From: Rhodococcus sp. Leaf278
Lineage (GTDB): Bacteria > Actinomycetota > Actinomycetes > Mycobacteriales > Mycobacteriaceae
Direction of reading: 5' to 3'
Assembly: GCF_001426085.1 (NCBI RefSeq)
Contig: NZ_LMRR01000012.1
Location: forward strand, 251,318-315,317
Length of the DNA: 64,000 bases
A program made the position numbers and the translations under genes. The number at the start of each line of letters is the position of its first letter. Position 1 is the stretch's first letter. Below, piece after piece: positions 54,058 through 63,900 of the stretch. The notes beneath the pieces are model-generated. The model did no database searches, was not told the DNA's origin, and was given only the letters and a program-made list of their open reading frames with translations.

Positions 54058-55782
54058 GTGGCTCAGTATGCGCTGTTCGATCCGACGACCTTCGACCCGA
54101 CCGAACTCGACGAAGACTCCCGCCGACAGTTGCGCGCACTGATCGACTGGTTCGAGAGCCGCGGCAAAGGCAGGCTGTTGGCGGATGATCTCGACAGCGT
54201 CTGGCCCGCCGACTTCCTGGAATTCGTCGCCGAGCAGAAGTTGTTCGCAACGTTCTCCACCCCCGCCGCGTATGCCGACGGACTGCCGAACACACGGTGG
54301 GACGCCGCACGTAACGCTGCGCTGAGCGAAATTCTCGGGTTCTACGGGCTGGCGTACTGGTACACCTGGCAGGTCACCCTCCTCGGTCTCGGCCCGATCT
54401 GGATGAGTGCCAACGACGACGCCAAGCGCCGTGCGGCAAAGGAACTCGACCGCGGCGGAGTCATGGCGTTCGGCTTGTCCGAGCGGGCGCACGGTGCCGA
54501 CGTGTATTCCACCGACATGTTGTTGACGCCCTGCACCGACGACGCCGACCTCGCCTTCACCGCATCGGGGGAGAAGTACTACATCGGAAACGGCAACGTC
54601 GCGGGGATGGTGTCGGTGTTCGGTCGGCGCACCGATATCGAGGGACCGGATTCCTACGTGTTCTTCGTAGCCGACAGCGCGCATCCTGCCTACCGGTTGC
54701 GTGAGAGTGTCGTACACGGCCAGATGTACGTCAGTACGTTCTCGCTCGAGAACTATCCGGTCCGCGAGCAGGACATTCTGCACACCGGTGCCGACGCCTT
54801 CTCGGCGGCGCTGAACACGGTGAACGTCGGCAAGTTCAATCTCTGCACCGGTTCGATCGGGATCTGCGAGCACGCGTTCTACGAGGCGATCACCCACGCG
54901 AACAACAGAATTCTGTACGGCAATCGCGTCACCGATTTCCCGCACGTGCGCAGCGCATTCGTCGACGGTTACTCACGCCTGATCGCGATGAAACTGTTCA
55001 GCGCCCGGGCAGTCGACTACTTCCGCGCAGCCGGACCCGAGGACCGGCGCTACCTGCTGTTCAATCCGATGACCAAGGCCAAGGTCACCTCGGAGGGCGA
55101 AACCGTCGTCCGGCTGTTGCACGACGTCATCGCGGCCAAGGGGTACGAGAGGAACACGTACTTCCGCGAGGCTGCCCAGCTGATCGGAACACTGCCCAAG
55201 CTCGAGGGCACCGTGCACGTCAACGTTGCCCTGATGCTCAAGTTCATGCCGGCCTACATGTTTTCGCCCACCGACTACCCCGACGTCGGCACCCGAACCG
55301 AGCCGGTCGACGACAGTTTCTTCTTCGCACAGGGTCCGGCCAGAGGCGCGAGCAAGGTTCGGTTCCACGACTGGAATCCGGTCTACCAGAAGCACTCCGG
55401 TATCCCCAACGTCGGACGGTTCTACGAGCAGGCGCAGGCGTTCAGGTCGTTTCTCGCCGAGTGCGCGCCCGACGAAGCGCAGCAGAAGGACCTCGACTTC
55501 CTGCTCGTGGTGGGGCATCTGTTCTCACTCGTCGTCTACGGTCACCTTCTGCTCGAGCAGGCCGACGAGATCTCGAACGAGATGATGGACCAGATCTTCG
55601 ATTTCCAGATCAGGGACTTCTCCGGTTACGCCGTCGCGCTGTACGGGAAGCCGTCGTCGACCGAGGCTCAACAACAATGGGCGCTCGATGCCGTTCGCAA
55701 GCCGGTGGTCGATGCGAGCCGTTTCGAGATCGTCTGGAACGAGGTCGTCGCGTACGACGGTCGGTACGAGATGCGCCCCTAG
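54058..55782 (+). CDS. Acyl-CoA dehydrogenase-family flavoprotein
   Basis: The protein has 574 residues from GTG 54058, with AGGAGAGG about 9 bases upstream. The ACAD fold is seen in MAFGLSERAHGADVYSTDM and FTASGEKYYIGNGNVAGMVSVFGR (FAD and substrate region), then NVGKFNLCTGSIGICEHAFYEAITHANNR and GYERNTYFREAAQLIGTLPKLEGT. It is longer than standard ACADs (about 390 residues), with an extra C-terminal helical domain. Substrate chain and pathway are unknown. It stands alone between proS and a convergent gene pair. Confidence 0.87.
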   Translation: MAQYALFDPTTFDPTELDEDSRRQLRALIDWFESRGKGRLLADDLDSVWPADFLEFVAEQKLFATFSTPAAYADGLPNTRWDAARNAALSEILGFYGLAYWYTWQVTLLGLGPIWMSANDDAKRRAAKELDRGGVMAFGLSERAHGADVYSTDMLLTPCTDDADLAFTASGEKYYIGNGNVAGMVSVFGRRTDIEGPDSYVFFVADSAHPAYRLRESVVHGQMYVSTFSLENYPVREQDILHTGADAFSAALNTVNVGKFNLCTGSIGICEHAFYEAITHANNRILYGNRVTDFPHVRSAFVDGYSRLIAMKLFSARAVDYFRAAGPEDRRYLLFNPMTKAKVTSEGETVVRLLHDVIAAKGYERNTYFREAAQLIGTLPKLEGTVHVNVALMLKFMPAYMFSPTDYPDVGTRTEPVDDSFFFAQGPARGASKVRFHDWNPVYQKHSGIPNVGRFYEQAQAFRSFLAECAPDEAQQKDLDFLLVVGHLFSLVVYGHLLLEQADEISNEMMDQIFDFQIRDFSGYAVALYGKPSSTEAQQQWALDAVRKPVVDASRFEIVWNEVVAYDGRYEMRP

Positions 55783-55792
55783 GCGAGAGCGG

Positions 55793-56233
55793 TCACGGCT
55801 GACCGGGAAAGGCCGTCGACGAGGGTGTGACTCCCAGGATCTGTTGCCACATCGCGAGCCGAACCGCAGCATCGGTCAACGCCTGCACACCCATCTCGCG
55901 GGTGCCACCGGACTGGCTGCGTTCGATCAGCGAACGCCACGCCACGCACGTGTCGATCTCGGCCTGCGCTGCCAACCGAGTGGCCGAGACTGCGTCGGTC
56001 ACCGGAAACGGTGATGCGTATGCCGGATCGGGAAGGGGCACGGTGACACTGGCAGCCTGGAGCGCATCGATGGTTGCGTCTCTGCGGGCACGATGGGCAG
56101 CTGTGTTCGATGCAACCAGATCGGCGCGCGTGGGGTTGGAGAACGCCGCGACGACGCCGTAAGCGAATACCGCCGCGTACTCGGCTTCGAGCGCGTCGAC
56201 CAGCCCTTGCTGTTCCGGACCGAGATCACTCAT
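55793..56233 (-). CDS. Ferritin-like-fold DUF4439 protein
   Basis: The protein has 146 residues from ATG 56233, overlapping the upstream gene by ATGA. Helical and Ala-rich: LVDALEAEYAAVFAYGVVAAFS, AHRARRDATIDALQAASV and ATRLAAQAEIDTCVAWRSLIE. The Glu, Tyr and His positions resemble a four-helix ferritin-like bundle, but the full di-iron set cannot be confirmed by eye. Position and partner match Rv2844-Rv2843 in M. tuberculosis. The upstream gene in the same operon codes for an exported protein of similar helical make-up. Confidence 0.78.
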   Translation of the reverse strand: MSDLGPEQQGLVDALEAEYAAVFAYGVVAAFSNPTRADLVASNTAAHRARRDATIDALQAASVTVPLPDPAYASPFPVTDAVSATRLAAQAEIDTCVAWRSLIERSQSGGTREMGVQALTDAAVRLAMWQQILGVTPSSTAFPGQP

Positions 56234-56772
56234 GCCAGTACCACCAGAGCGGACACCGTGCACGACGCGCTGATCGAACCGAGAAGACCGGCCCGATAAT
56301 CGCTTTCGTTTCGAGCCGCGTCTGCTGCACTGCGAGCCGACGCGGTCAACATCTCCCGCACCGCCGCGATATCCGGTGGCGGAGCGACGGGTGCGACGGT
56401 AGTCGTGGTTGCCAACGGGGAAGTGTTTGTCGATGCACCGGTGGCGCGGGCGATCTCGGTGTCGAGCGCAGCCGCGTGCTCAGTTCGCTGAGCCGCCACG
56501 ATGCCGAGCGCAGCTGCGTAGTCGGCAATCACCGTCGATGCCGCGGTGGCATCCGCTGCGTCGCTGCGGGCAGCACGCAGTTGTGCGGTCAGGGAATCGA
56601 GAGCTGGGCCGGAGATCTCGTCGTCGGCGCAGGCCGCAACGGTGGAGACGGTGGCCGCAGACAGCGCTGCGGCACCGGCGAGTCGGAACAACCCGCGGCG
56701 ACTGAGCGCAAAGGGGGCGATCGGCGTGGGCACCCCGACATCGTGCCAGACCGCAGCACCTGCACGTGCCAT
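56230..56772 (-). CDS. Tat-type secreted lipoprotein, Ala-rich helical
   Basis: The protein has 180 residues from ATG 56772, or 167 from GTG 56733, which fits the signal better. The twin-arginine motif SRRGLFRLAG is followed by a hydrophobic stretch and a lipobox-like VAAC at about residue 48, so export by Tat and lipidation are likely. The mature part is Ala-rich helix (SLTAQLRAARSDAADATAAS) with a Thr/Pro linker (NTSPLATTTTVAPVAPPP) and a second helix. It is translationally coupled to the ferritin-like DUF4439 gene and divergent from rimP. Function unknown. Confidence 0.75.
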   Translation of the reverse strand: MARAGAAVWHDVGVPTPIAPFALSRRGLFRLAGAAALSAATVSTVAACADDEISGPALDSLTAQLRAARSDAADATAASTVIADYAAALGIVAAQRTEHAAALDTEIARATGASTNTSPLATTTTVAPVAPPPDIAAVREMLTASARSAADAARNESDYRAGLLGSISASCTVSALVVLA

Positions 56773-56900
56773 GCCCGCGTGTCGTCGAGGCGTAGGTGGT
56801 CACGAGCAGTGTCTGCGGGGCGGTAGTCTGTTGGTTCGGCGAACGCAGTCCGGCTGCCGCTCGCCGGATCGCCCACAACTACACACGAGGAGTTCGCGAC

Positions 56901-57476
56901 ATGCCTGTTCCGTCCAAGGAGAGGGTTGTCGAACTACTCGGCGACCTCGTTCGAGAACGGGGCTACGACCTCGAAGACGTGAACGTCGTCGCAGCAGGCA
57001 AGCACAGCGCGGTGCGCATCATGGTCGATCGAGAAGAGGGCATCGACCTGGACGCGCTCCCGGACCTGAGTCGCGAGATCTCCGACGCCTTCGACGCCGT
57101 GCCGGATTTCGGTGAAGCGCCGTACACGCTCGAAGTCACCACTCCCGGAATCGACCGGCCGCTGACCGAGGCGCGGCATTGGCGTCGGGCACGTGGACGC
57201 AAGGTGCGCATCGAGTTGGCCGAGGGCAAGCTCGACGCTCGGGTCGGGGTACTCGACGGAGATTCGGTCACCGTGGTGATCAAGGAGAAGGGCATCCTGT
57301 CGACTCGGTCGATCCTTCTCGAGGATGTGGTGAAAGCTGTTGTGCAGGTGGAATTTTCGAAGCCCACCGCCGAGGAGATGGACCTGGCGGGTGGCGTGGT
57401 CGGTAGCAGGCCGTCGCCTGCGAACACCGATGAAATCGTGGATGTGGAAGCACCGGAAGAAGGGTCTGACAAGTGA
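56901..57476 (+). CDS. rimP: Ribosome maturation factor RimP
   Basis: The protein has 191 residues from ATG 56901, GAGGAG 9 bases upstream. Family blocks: [61 protein letters not shown], and the C-terminal SH3-like domain ([28 protein letters not shown]). It assists 30S assembly. The last 25 residues are an acidic tail. The stop overlaps nusA by GTGA. Confidence 0.95.
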   Translation: MPVPSKERVVELLGDLVRERGYDLEDVNVVAAGKHSAVRIMVDREEGIDLDALPDLSREISDAFDAVPDFGEAPYTLEVTTPGIDRPLTEARHWRRARGRKVRIELAEGKLDARVGVLDGDSVTVVIKEKGILSTRSILLEDVVKAVVQVEFSKPTAEEMDLAGGVVGSRPSPANTDEIVDVEAPEEGSDK

Positions 57477-58480
57477 ATATCGACATTGCCGCACTGCGAG
57501 CGATCGAGGCGGACAAGGGAATTCCGATCGAGATGGTCATCTCGACGATCCAGACCGCATTGCTGACCGCATACCGACACACCGAGGGGCACCAGTCCAA
57601 CGCGTGGATCGATGTCGATCGCAAGACCGGCTCCGTTCGAGTGATGGCCAAGGAGATCGACGCCGACGGCAACGTCATCTCGGAATGGGACGACACCCCG
57701 GAGGGGTTCGGGCGTATCGCAGCCACCACTGCACGCCAGGTCATTCTCCAGCGCCTGCGCGACGCCGAACACGAGCGGTCCTTCGGTGAGTACTCCACTC
57801 ACGAGGGTGAGATCGTCAACGGTGTCATCCAGCGCGACACGCGCGCCAATGCAAAGGGCACCGTCATCGTGCGCATCGGCAGCGACACCAACGGGGCCGA
57901 CGGACTTTTGCCTCCCGCCGAGCAGGTTCCGGGCGAAACTTACGAGCACGGCGAACGCATCAAGTGCTATGTCGTCGGAGTCGCCCGGGGCAACCGGGGT
58001 CCGCAGATCACGCTCTCACGCACACATCCGAATCTGGTGCGCAAACTGTTCGCCCTCGAGGTCCCCGAGATCGCCGACGGTTCGGTCGACATCGTGGCGG
58101 TCGCACGCGAGTCGGGTCATCGGTCGAAAATCGCTGTCGCCTCCACGGTGTCCGGCCTCAATGCCAAAGGTGCGTGTATCGGACCGATGGGGCAGCGGGT
58201 ACGGAATGTGATGAGTGAACTGGCGGGCGAGAAGATCGACATCATCGATTTCGACGAGGACCCGGCCACCTTCGTGGGGAATGCACTCTCGCCGTCCAAG
58301 GTTGTGTCTGTGACGGTCGTGGATGCCGCTGCTCGTGCCGCGCGTGTGGTGGTTCCGGAGTACCAGCTTTCTCTCGCAATCGGTAAAGAAGGACAGAATG
58401 CTCGACTGGCCGCCCGACTGACCGGTTGGCGTATCGATATCCGCAGCGATGCGGCGGCACCCGAGACGACCAGCGCATAG
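57473..58480 (+). CDS. nusA: Transcription termination/antitermination factor NusA
   Basis: The protein has 335 residues from GTG 57473. The N-terminal RNAP-binding domain ([30 protein letters not shown]), an S1 domain ([22 protein letters not shown]) and two KH domains ([25 protein letters not shown] and [25 protein letters not shown]) are visible. It lacks the C-terminal acidic repeats of E. coli NusA, as in other actinobacteria. It is coupled to rimP and followed by ylxR. Confidence 0.96.
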   Translation: MNIDIAALRAIEADKGIPIEMVISTIQTALLTAYRHTEGHQSNAWIDVDRKTGSVRVMAKEIDADGNVISEWDDTPEGFGRIAATTARQVILQRLRDAEHERSFGEYSTHEGEIVNGVIQRDTRANAKGTVIVRIGSDTNGADGLLPPAEQVPGETYEHGERIKCYVVGVARGNRGPQITLSRTHPNLVRKLFALEVPEIADGSVDIVAVARESGHRSKIAVASTVSGLNAKGACIGPMGQRVRNVMSELAGEKIDIIDFDEDPATFVGNALSPSKVVSVTVVDAAARAARVVVPEYQLSLAIGKEGQNARLAARLTGWRIDIRSDAAAPETTSA

Positions 58481-58576
58481 GGCCGGAATGCGGAGTTCGA
58501 GGCAATACAGCGGTAGAGTGGTCGTTGGTTCGGTAACGAACTCTCTTGCCAGAAGTACGAACGCGAGTATCCGGTT

Positions 58577-58909
58577 GTGAAAGCCCGGCCGATTCGTACG
58601 TGCGTCGGGTGCAGGGAGCGAGTTCCGGCCGCCGATCTGTTGAGGATCGTGGTTCGAGAAGCTGGTTCGCACGAATTCGCTCTCGTCCCCGACGTCCGGC
58701 ATTCGATGCCCGGCCGTGGTGCGTGGTTGCACTACAGCCGAGAATGCCTGCACAATGCGGAGCGGCGCCGAGTTTTCGGTCGCGCGTTTCGGATATCGGG
58801 AAATGTGGAATCGTCCGCAGTGTCAGCCGTGCTCGACGAGCGCGACCAGCTGCTGGTCGAGGACACGACAAGAGCAACACCCGTCGACAAGAACAGGCAA
58901 CAGCACTGA
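58577..58909 (+). CDS. ylxR: YlxR-family RNA-binding-like protein (DUF448)
   Basis: The protein has 110 residues from GTG 58577. The family motif RPIRTCVGCRERVPAADLLRIV and the RGAWLHYSRECLHNAERRRVFGRAFR block are intact. The short Cys-rich YlxR fold lies between nusA and infB in many bacteria and may bind RNA or RNase P; the role is not settled. The last 35 residues are a variable tail. Confidence 0.93.
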   Translation: MKARPIRTCVGCRERVPAADLLRIVVREAGSHEFALVPDVRHSMPGRGAWLHYSRECLHNAERRRVFGRAFRISGNVESSAVSAVLDERDQLLVEDTTRATPVDKNRQQH

Positions 58910-59006
58910 TGAGCACACCGTGAAGCACCAACGATGAACGTCCATCGGAGATAACCCGAGGTCGTGCGGGCACCAAGCCTCGCTCGGCCTCTCAGTGAGG
59001 AGAGCA

Positions 59007-61886
59007 GTGGCAGGCAAGGCCCGCGTGCACGAGTTGGCAAAAGAACTCGGTGTCACCAGTAAGGAACTACTCGCACGGCTCAAAGAGCAGGGCGAGTTCG
59101 TCAAGTCCGCATCATCCACAGTCGAGGCCCCCGTGGCTCGTCGACTTCGTGAATCCTTCCCGTCCCAGACTGCAGATGCGCCCGCACCCAACGGTCGCGC
59201 AGCAGCCGATCGTGCTGCCGGCAGCACCGCGAAGCCGGGCGCAGCAAAGCCCGGTGGACCCCGTCCGGGCCCCAAGCCTGCACCCCGCCAGGCAGAGCCG
59301 GAAGCACCCGCAGCCCCGGTCGTACAGGCTCCCGTCGAAGCAGCCCCGGCTGCTCCCGCTACTCCTGCACCTGCCGCGCCCGCCCCGCAGCCCGCTGCTC
59401 CGGCCGAGCAAGCACCGGCAGCACCAGCAGCGTCGGCCGACACCGCCGATGCAACACAGGCTCCGGCAGCACCCAAGCCCGCAGGTCCCGGTCCCAAGCC
59501 CGGCCCCAAGGCTCCGCGCGTCGGCAACAACCCGTACTCCTCGGCCCCCGTGGAACGACCGGCTCCGCGGCCGGCTCCCGGTGCCCCGCGCCCCGGCGGC
59601 GGACGTCCCGCTCCCGGACAGGGTGGGCCTCGTCCCGCCACACCGTCGGCCGGCAGTCGTCCAGCTCCCGGTCAGGGTGGGCCTCGTCCCGCTCCGGGCC
59701 AGGCCGGACCTCGTCCGAGCCCGGGCTCGATGCCTCCTCGGCCCAATCCGGGTGCGATGCCGACCCGTTCGGCTCGTCCGGGACCCGCAGCAGGACGCCC
59801 CGGTCGCCCCGGCGGCGCACCGGGCGGACGTCCGGGTGGCGGCGGCGGTGGTGGTTACCGCGGCGGTGGCGCTCCGGGCGCTCCCGGTGGTGCTCCCGCA
59901 GGCGGCGCTCCCGCAGGCGGCTTCCGTGGTCGTCCCGGTGGCGGTGGCCGTCCCGGTCAGCGCGGCGCAGCAGCAGGTGCATTCGGTCGTCCCGGCGGAG
60001 CAGTCCGTCGCGGCCGTAAGTCGAAGCGGGCGAAACGCGCCGAGTACGAGAGCATGCAGGCTCCCGCAGTCGGCGGCGTCAGGCTGCCCCGCGGCAACGG
60101 TGAGACCATTCGTCTCGCTCGCGGCGCATCGTTGTCGGACTTTGCGGACAAGATCGACGCGAACCCGGCCGCACTCGTGCAGGCCTTGTTCAACCTCGGC
60201 GAGATGGTCACCGCGACGCAGTCGGTCAACGACGAAACGTTGGAGCTGCTCGGCGGCGAGATGAACTACGTCGTTCAGGTCGTCAGCCCCGAGGACGAAG
60301 ATCGTGAACTGCTCGACTCGTTCGACCTCACCTACGGCGAGGATGCCGGCGGCGAGGAAGATCTCGAACAGCGTCCCCCGGTGGTCACCGTCATGGGCCA
60401 CGTGGACCACGGCAAGACCCGCCTGTTGGACTCGATTCGTAACACCACGGTGCGCGAAGGTGAGGCCGGCGGCATCACGCAGCACATCGGTGCTTACCAG
60501 GTGCTGACCGAGCTCGAGGGCAACGAGCGTCTCGTGACGTTCATCGACACCCCCGGTCACGAGGCCTTCACGGCCATGCGTGCTCGTGGTGCCAAGGCCA
60601 CCGACCTCGCGATCCTCGTGGTTGCGGCCGATGACGGCGTCATGCCGCAGACGGTGGAAGCCATCAACCACGCCCAGGCGGCCGATGTGCCGATCGTGGT
60701 CGCGGTGAACAAGATCGACAAGGAAGGCGCGAACCCGGACAAGATCCGGCAGCAGCTGACCGAATACGGTCTGGTCGCCGAGGAATACGGCGGCGAGACG
60801 ATGTTCGTCGACATCTCCGCCAAGCAGGGCACCAACATCGATGCCCTTCTCGAAGCGGTACTGCTGACGGCCGACGCATCGCTCGATCTGCGTGCAAACC
60901 CGGACATGGAGGCTCAGGGTGTCGCCATCGAGGCGCACCTCGACCGTGGTCGTGGTCCGGTCGCAACCGTGCTCATCGCCCGCGGAACGCTCCGTGTCGG
61001 TGACTCGATCGTTGCCGGCGACGCGTACGGACGTGTCCGCCGCATGGTCGACGAGCACGGCGAGGATGTCACCGAAGCGTTGCCGTCGCGGCCCGTTCAG
61101 GTCATCGGCTTCACGTCGGTGCCCGGTGCAGGTGACAACCTCCTGGTTGTCGACGAGGACCGGATCGCTCGTCAGATCGCCGATCGTCGCAATGCACGCA
61201 AGCGCAACGCGCTCGCAGCCAAGAGTCGTAAGCGCATCAGCCTCGACGATCTCGATGCAGCTCTGAAGGAGACTTCGCAGCTCAACTTGATCCTCAAGGG
61301 TGACAACTCGGGAACCGTCGAGGCCCTCGAAGAGGCGCTGCTCGGAATTCAGATCGACGACGAGGTCGAACTGCGGGTCATCGACCGCGGTGTCGGTGGC
61401 GTCACGGAGACCAACGTCAACCTGGCGTCGGCATCCAACGCGATCATCATCGGCTTCAACGTTCGAGCGGAAGGCAAAGCCACCGAGCTGGCCAACCGCG
61501 AAGGCGTCGACATCCGGTACTACTCGGTGATCTACCAGGCGATCGACGAGATCGAGAAGGCCCTCAAGGGCATGCTCAAGCCGGTATACGAGGAGGTTGC
61601 CCTCGGGCAGGCCGAGATCCGTGCGCTGTTCCGTTCCTCCAAGGTCGGAAACATCGCCGGTTGCCTCGTCACCTCCGGTACGATCCGTCGCAACGCGAAG
61701 GCACGACTCATCCGAGACAGTGCCGTTGTTGCGGAAACCGTCACGATCTCCTCGCTACGGCGCGAGAAGGACGACGCGACGGAGGTCCGTGAAGGATACG
61801 AGTGTGGTTTGACGGTGACGTACTCCGACATCAAGGTGGGCGATGTCATCGAGGCGTACGAACTCCGTGAAAAGCCGCGCGACTAG
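59007..61886 (+). CDS. infB: Translation initiation factor IF-2
   Basis: The protein has 959 residues from GTG 59007, with GAGGAG 4 bases upstream. The N-terminal IF2N domain ([25 protein letters not shown]) is followed by about 300 residues of Ala/Pro/Gly-rich sequence with repeated [10 protein letters not shown]- and GGAP-type motifs. A second IF2N domain comes next, then the GTPase with G1 G464-HVDHGK-T471, DTPGHEAF and NKIDKEGA, domain II and C-terminal domains ([29 protein letters not shown]). It brings fMet-tRNA to the 30S subunit. An 11-bp hairpin follows the stop. Confidence 0.97.
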   Translation: MAGKARVHELAKELGVTSKELLARLKEQGEFVKSASSTVEAPVARRLRESFPSQTADAPAPNGRAAADRAAGSTAKPGAAKPGGPRPGPKPAPRQAEPEAPAAPVVQAPVEAAPAAPATPAPAAPAPQPAAPAEQAPAAPAASADTADATQAPAAPKPAGPGPKPGPKAPRVGNNPYSSAPVERPAPRPAPGAPRPGGGRPAPGQGGPRPATPSAGSRPAPGQGGPRPAPGQAGPRPSPGSMPPRPNPGAMPTRSARPGPAAGRPGRPGGAPGGRPGGGGGGGYRGGGAPGAPGGAPAGGAPAGGFRGRPGGGGRPGQRGAAAGAFGRPGGAVRRGRKSKRAKRAEYESMQAPAVGGVRLPRGNGETIRLARGASLSDFADKIDANPAALVQALFNLGEMVTATQSVNDETLELLGGEMNYVVQVVSPEDEDRELLDSFDLTYGEDAGGEEDLEQRPPVVTVMGHVDHGKTRLLDSIRNTTVREGEAGGITQHIGAYQVLTELEGNERLVTFIDTPGHEAFTAMRARGAKATDLAILVVAADDGVMPQTVEAINHAQAADVPIVVAVNKIDKEGANPDKIRQQLTEYGLVAEEYGGETMFVDISAKQGTNIDALLEAVLLTADASLDLRANPDMEAQGVAIEAHLDRGRGPVATVLIARGTLRVGDSIVAGDAYGRVRRMVDEHGEDVTEALPSRPVQVIGFTSVPGAGDNLLVVDEDRIARQIADRRNARKRNALAAKSRKRISLDDLDAALKETSQLNLILKGDNSGTVEALEEALLGIQIDDEVELRVIDRGVGGVTETNVNLASASNAIIIGFNVRAEGKATELANREGVDIRYYSVIYQAIDEIEKALKGMLKPVYEEVALGQAEIRALFRSSKVGNIAGCLVTSGTIRRNAKARLIRDSAVVAETVTISSLRREKDDATEVREGYECGLTVTYSDIKVGDVIEAYELREKPRD

Positions 61887-61890
61887 AACA

Positions 61891-61916
61891 GATGCGGAGC
61901 CTCCGGGCTCCGCATC
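61891..61916 (+). terminator. Hairpin after infB, no U-tract
   Basis: GATGCGGAGCC (61891-61901) pairs perfectly with GGCTCCGCATC (61906-61916) around a TCCG loop. It is 4 bases after the infB stop. CGGTCGCG, not a T-run, follows. Confidence 0.65.
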
Positions 61917-62040
61917 CGGTCGCGTCGGCTCGGTGGTGAAGCCAGGGGAGTGACACTGCGCTCCGACTTTCGAGCCGGTGGTGGTACGACATCTGTACCG
62001 CCACCGGCTTTGTCGTCGAAGCCGATCGAAGGACGTCAGC

Positions 62041-62331
62041 GTGTATCTGGGTGCTCTGGAGTTGGACGTGTTGTTGGGGGACGTACGTTCGCTGGCCGAG
62101 AAGCGGTCGATGATGGAACCGGTTCTGGGTGATCTGCAGAGGTTGGGCGTCTCGGCGGCGGAAACCGGTGAACGAGAACGTATTCGACGGTCGTTGCTGG
62201 GGGTCGCCGCGGCAGGTACCGATGTGGACCTGCTGCACGACAAGCTGGACGAATGCGAGCGGCACGTCGCCGAACGCCACGATCTGGAATTGTTGGCAGT
62301 ACGTCGGAGAATATTCGGACCCGAGGATTGA
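62041..62331 (+). CDS. DUF503 family protein (YlxP-like)
   Basis: The protein has 96 residues from GTG 62041. The pattern MYLGALELDVLLGDVRSLAEKRSMMEPVL and FGVSAAE-like LGVSAAETGERERIRRSLLGVAAAGTD, and the C-terminal ERHDLELLAVRRRIF, mark the DUF503/YlxP family found between infB and rbfA. A ribosome-linked role is suggested by this constant neighbourhood but is not proven. Confidence 0.92.
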   Translation: MYLGALELDVLLGDVRSLAEKRSMMEPVLGDLQRLGVSAAETGERERIRRSLLGVAAAGTDVDLLHDKLDECERHVAERHDLELLAVRRRIFGPED

Positions 62332-62435
62332 TTCGGAAAGTCCTGTCGAGCACTGCTCGGCAGGCGTGAACATCGCAGCCGCCGGGATGTCGCACTTCGG
62401 TCGACGTCCGGCCATGAAAGAGGAGTGTGATTGTC

Positions 62436-62900
62436 GTGGTGGACCAGGCCAGGGCTCGTAAGTTGTCCAAGCGAATCGCTGCCATCGTTGCAACGGCGAT
62501 CGATCACGAGATCAAAGATCCGCGGCTGGCGTTCGTGACCATCACCGACACCAAAGTCACCGCAGACCTGCACGACGCCACGGTGTACTACACCGTGATG
62601 GGTGAAGACCTCGATACTCCACCCGATCTGCAGGCTGCCGCGGCGGGCCTGGAGAAGGCCAAGGGTGTGTTGCGCTCGAAGGTCGGAGCCGGAACGGGTG
62701 TCCGATACACACCGACATTGACGTTCGTGACCGATACGGTGCCCGACACCGCTCGGCACATGGAAGACCTTCTCGAACGAGCCCGCGTGGCCGACGAGGA
62801 ACTAGCTCGTGCGCGTGCGAACGCCACACCGGCCGGAGACCCGGATCCGTACAAGGCTCCACGCGAAGTGGCAGACGTCGAGCCCGCCGAAGCCGACTGA
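62436..62900 (+). CDS. rbfA: Ribosome-binding factor A
   Basis: The protein has 154 residues. RbfA KH-like fold: [42 protein letters not shown], then [10 protein letters not shown] and [28 protein letters not shown] 62436 is chosen: AGGAG (62420-62424) lies 11 bases upstream, while GTG 62427 is only 2 bases away. It binds the 16S 5' helix during cold adaptation and 30S maturation. The last 40 residues are an acidic tail. nrnA follows after one base. Confidence 0.95.
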   Translation: MVDQARARKLSKRIAAIVATAIDHEIKDPRLAFVTITDTKVTADLHDATVYYTVMGEDLDTPPDLQAAAAGLEKAKGVLRSKVGAGTGVRYTPTLTFVTDTVPDTARHMEDLLERARVADEELARARANATPAGDPDPYKAPREVADVEPAEAD

Positions 62901-62901
62901 C

Positions 62902-63900
62902 ATGTCCGATGGTTCGGGGGCAGAGTCGCCGCAGGACGAGGATTTCGCACGGGCGATCGAGATGTTGGAACACGCATCGTCGGTGACCGTGCTGTGCCAC
63001 GTTCAGCCCGACGCGGACACCATCGGTAGCGGGCTTGCGCTCGGTTCGGTACTCGAACGTCGCGGCACCGATGTGCAGGTGGCTTTCGCGGCACCGGCAT
63101 TTCTGCCCGAGTCCATGAACGCGCTGCCGGGCCGACACCTGTTGGTCGACGCCGACAAGGTGGCCGAAACTGTGGATCTGGTCGTCACTGTCGACGCCGG
63201 CAGCCGGGGTCGGCTCGGTTCGCTGGGCGATCGACTCGATTCTGCGTCGGCCAGCCTCGTCATCGATCATCACCGAAGCAACACCCGTTTCGGAACTGTC
63301 AACGTGGTGCATGCGTCAGCGGAATCGACCACTGCTGTGATCGCGCGGCTGTTGGACCAGTGGGGTGTCGAGATCGATGCAGATCTGGCGCATCTGCTGT
63401 TCGCCGGCCTGGTCACCGACACCGGTTCGTTTCGTTGGGTTCGCCCGGGTTCACATCTGCTGGCCGAAAGACTGTTGGCGACAGGTATCGACGGCGCACA
63501 CATCGCGCGCAAGCTGCTCGATACTCACCCGTTCGATTGGCTTCCGATGCTCGGTTCGGTGCTCGGTTCGGCATCGTTGATTCCCGAGGCGGCCGACGGG
63601 CGCGGATTGGTGTACGCGGTCATCCGGAGCGAAGACTCGGCAGGGTTGCGCTCGGAGGAGATCGAGAGTGTCATCGATATCGTCCGCACCACATCCGAAG
63701 CCGAAGTGGCCGCGGTGTTGAAGCAACAGGACTTCGGCGCGGTCTGGGTGGTGTCGTTGCGGTCCAAGACCGAGGTCGACGTGTCCGCCGTGGCGTGTGT
63801 CCTCGGCGGTGGCGGACACCGCAACGCGGCCGGCTACACCGCAACGGGTGAGCTCGCCGACGTGATCGACGCTCTGCGCGGGGCCCTGTCCACGTCGTGA
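62902..63900 (+). CDS. nrnA: DHH/DHHA1 phosphoesterase, NrnA-type nanoRNase and pAp phosphatase
   Basis: The protein has 332 residues from ATG 62902. The metal-binding DHH domain has LCHVQPDADTIGSGLAL, VTVDAGSRGRLGSL, LVIDHHRSNTRFG and AGLVTDTGSFRW. The C-terminal DHHA1 substrate domain has GGGGHRNAAGYTATG. It degrades short oligonucleotides and pAp, as for Rv2837c; c-di-AMP or pGpG hydrolysis also occurs in this family. It overlaps the MATE gene by GTGA. Confidence 0.95.
   Translation: MSDGSGAESPQDEDFARAIEMLEHASSVTVLCHVQPDADTIGSGLALGSVLERRGTDVQVAFAAPAFLPESMNALPGRHLLVDADKVAETVDLVVTVDAGSRGRLGSLGDRLDSASASLVIDHHRSNTRFGTVNVVHASAESTTAVIARLLDQWGVEIDADLAHLLFAGLVTDTGSFRWVRPGSHLLAERLLATGIDGAHIARKLLDTHPFDWLPMLGSVLGSASLIPEAADGRGLVYAVIRSEDSAGLRSEEIESVIDIVRTTSEAEVAAVLKQQDFGAVWVVSLRSKTEVDVSAVACVLGGGGHRNAAGYTATGELADVIDALRGALSTS

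Noticed and set aside
59580-60010. Gly/Pro-rich repeats in infB considered as a separate repeat array or CRISPR
   Set aside because: The repetition is at protein level within one open frame ([11 protein letters not shown]- and GGAP-type units) and is a normal actinobacterial IF-2 linker. No spacer-repeat pattern exists.
59112-61058. 648-codon open frame antisense to infB
   Set aside because: It is a GC-rich antisense shadow of infB. It has low-complexity composition, no ribosome site and no family match, whereas infB has all IF-2 motifs.
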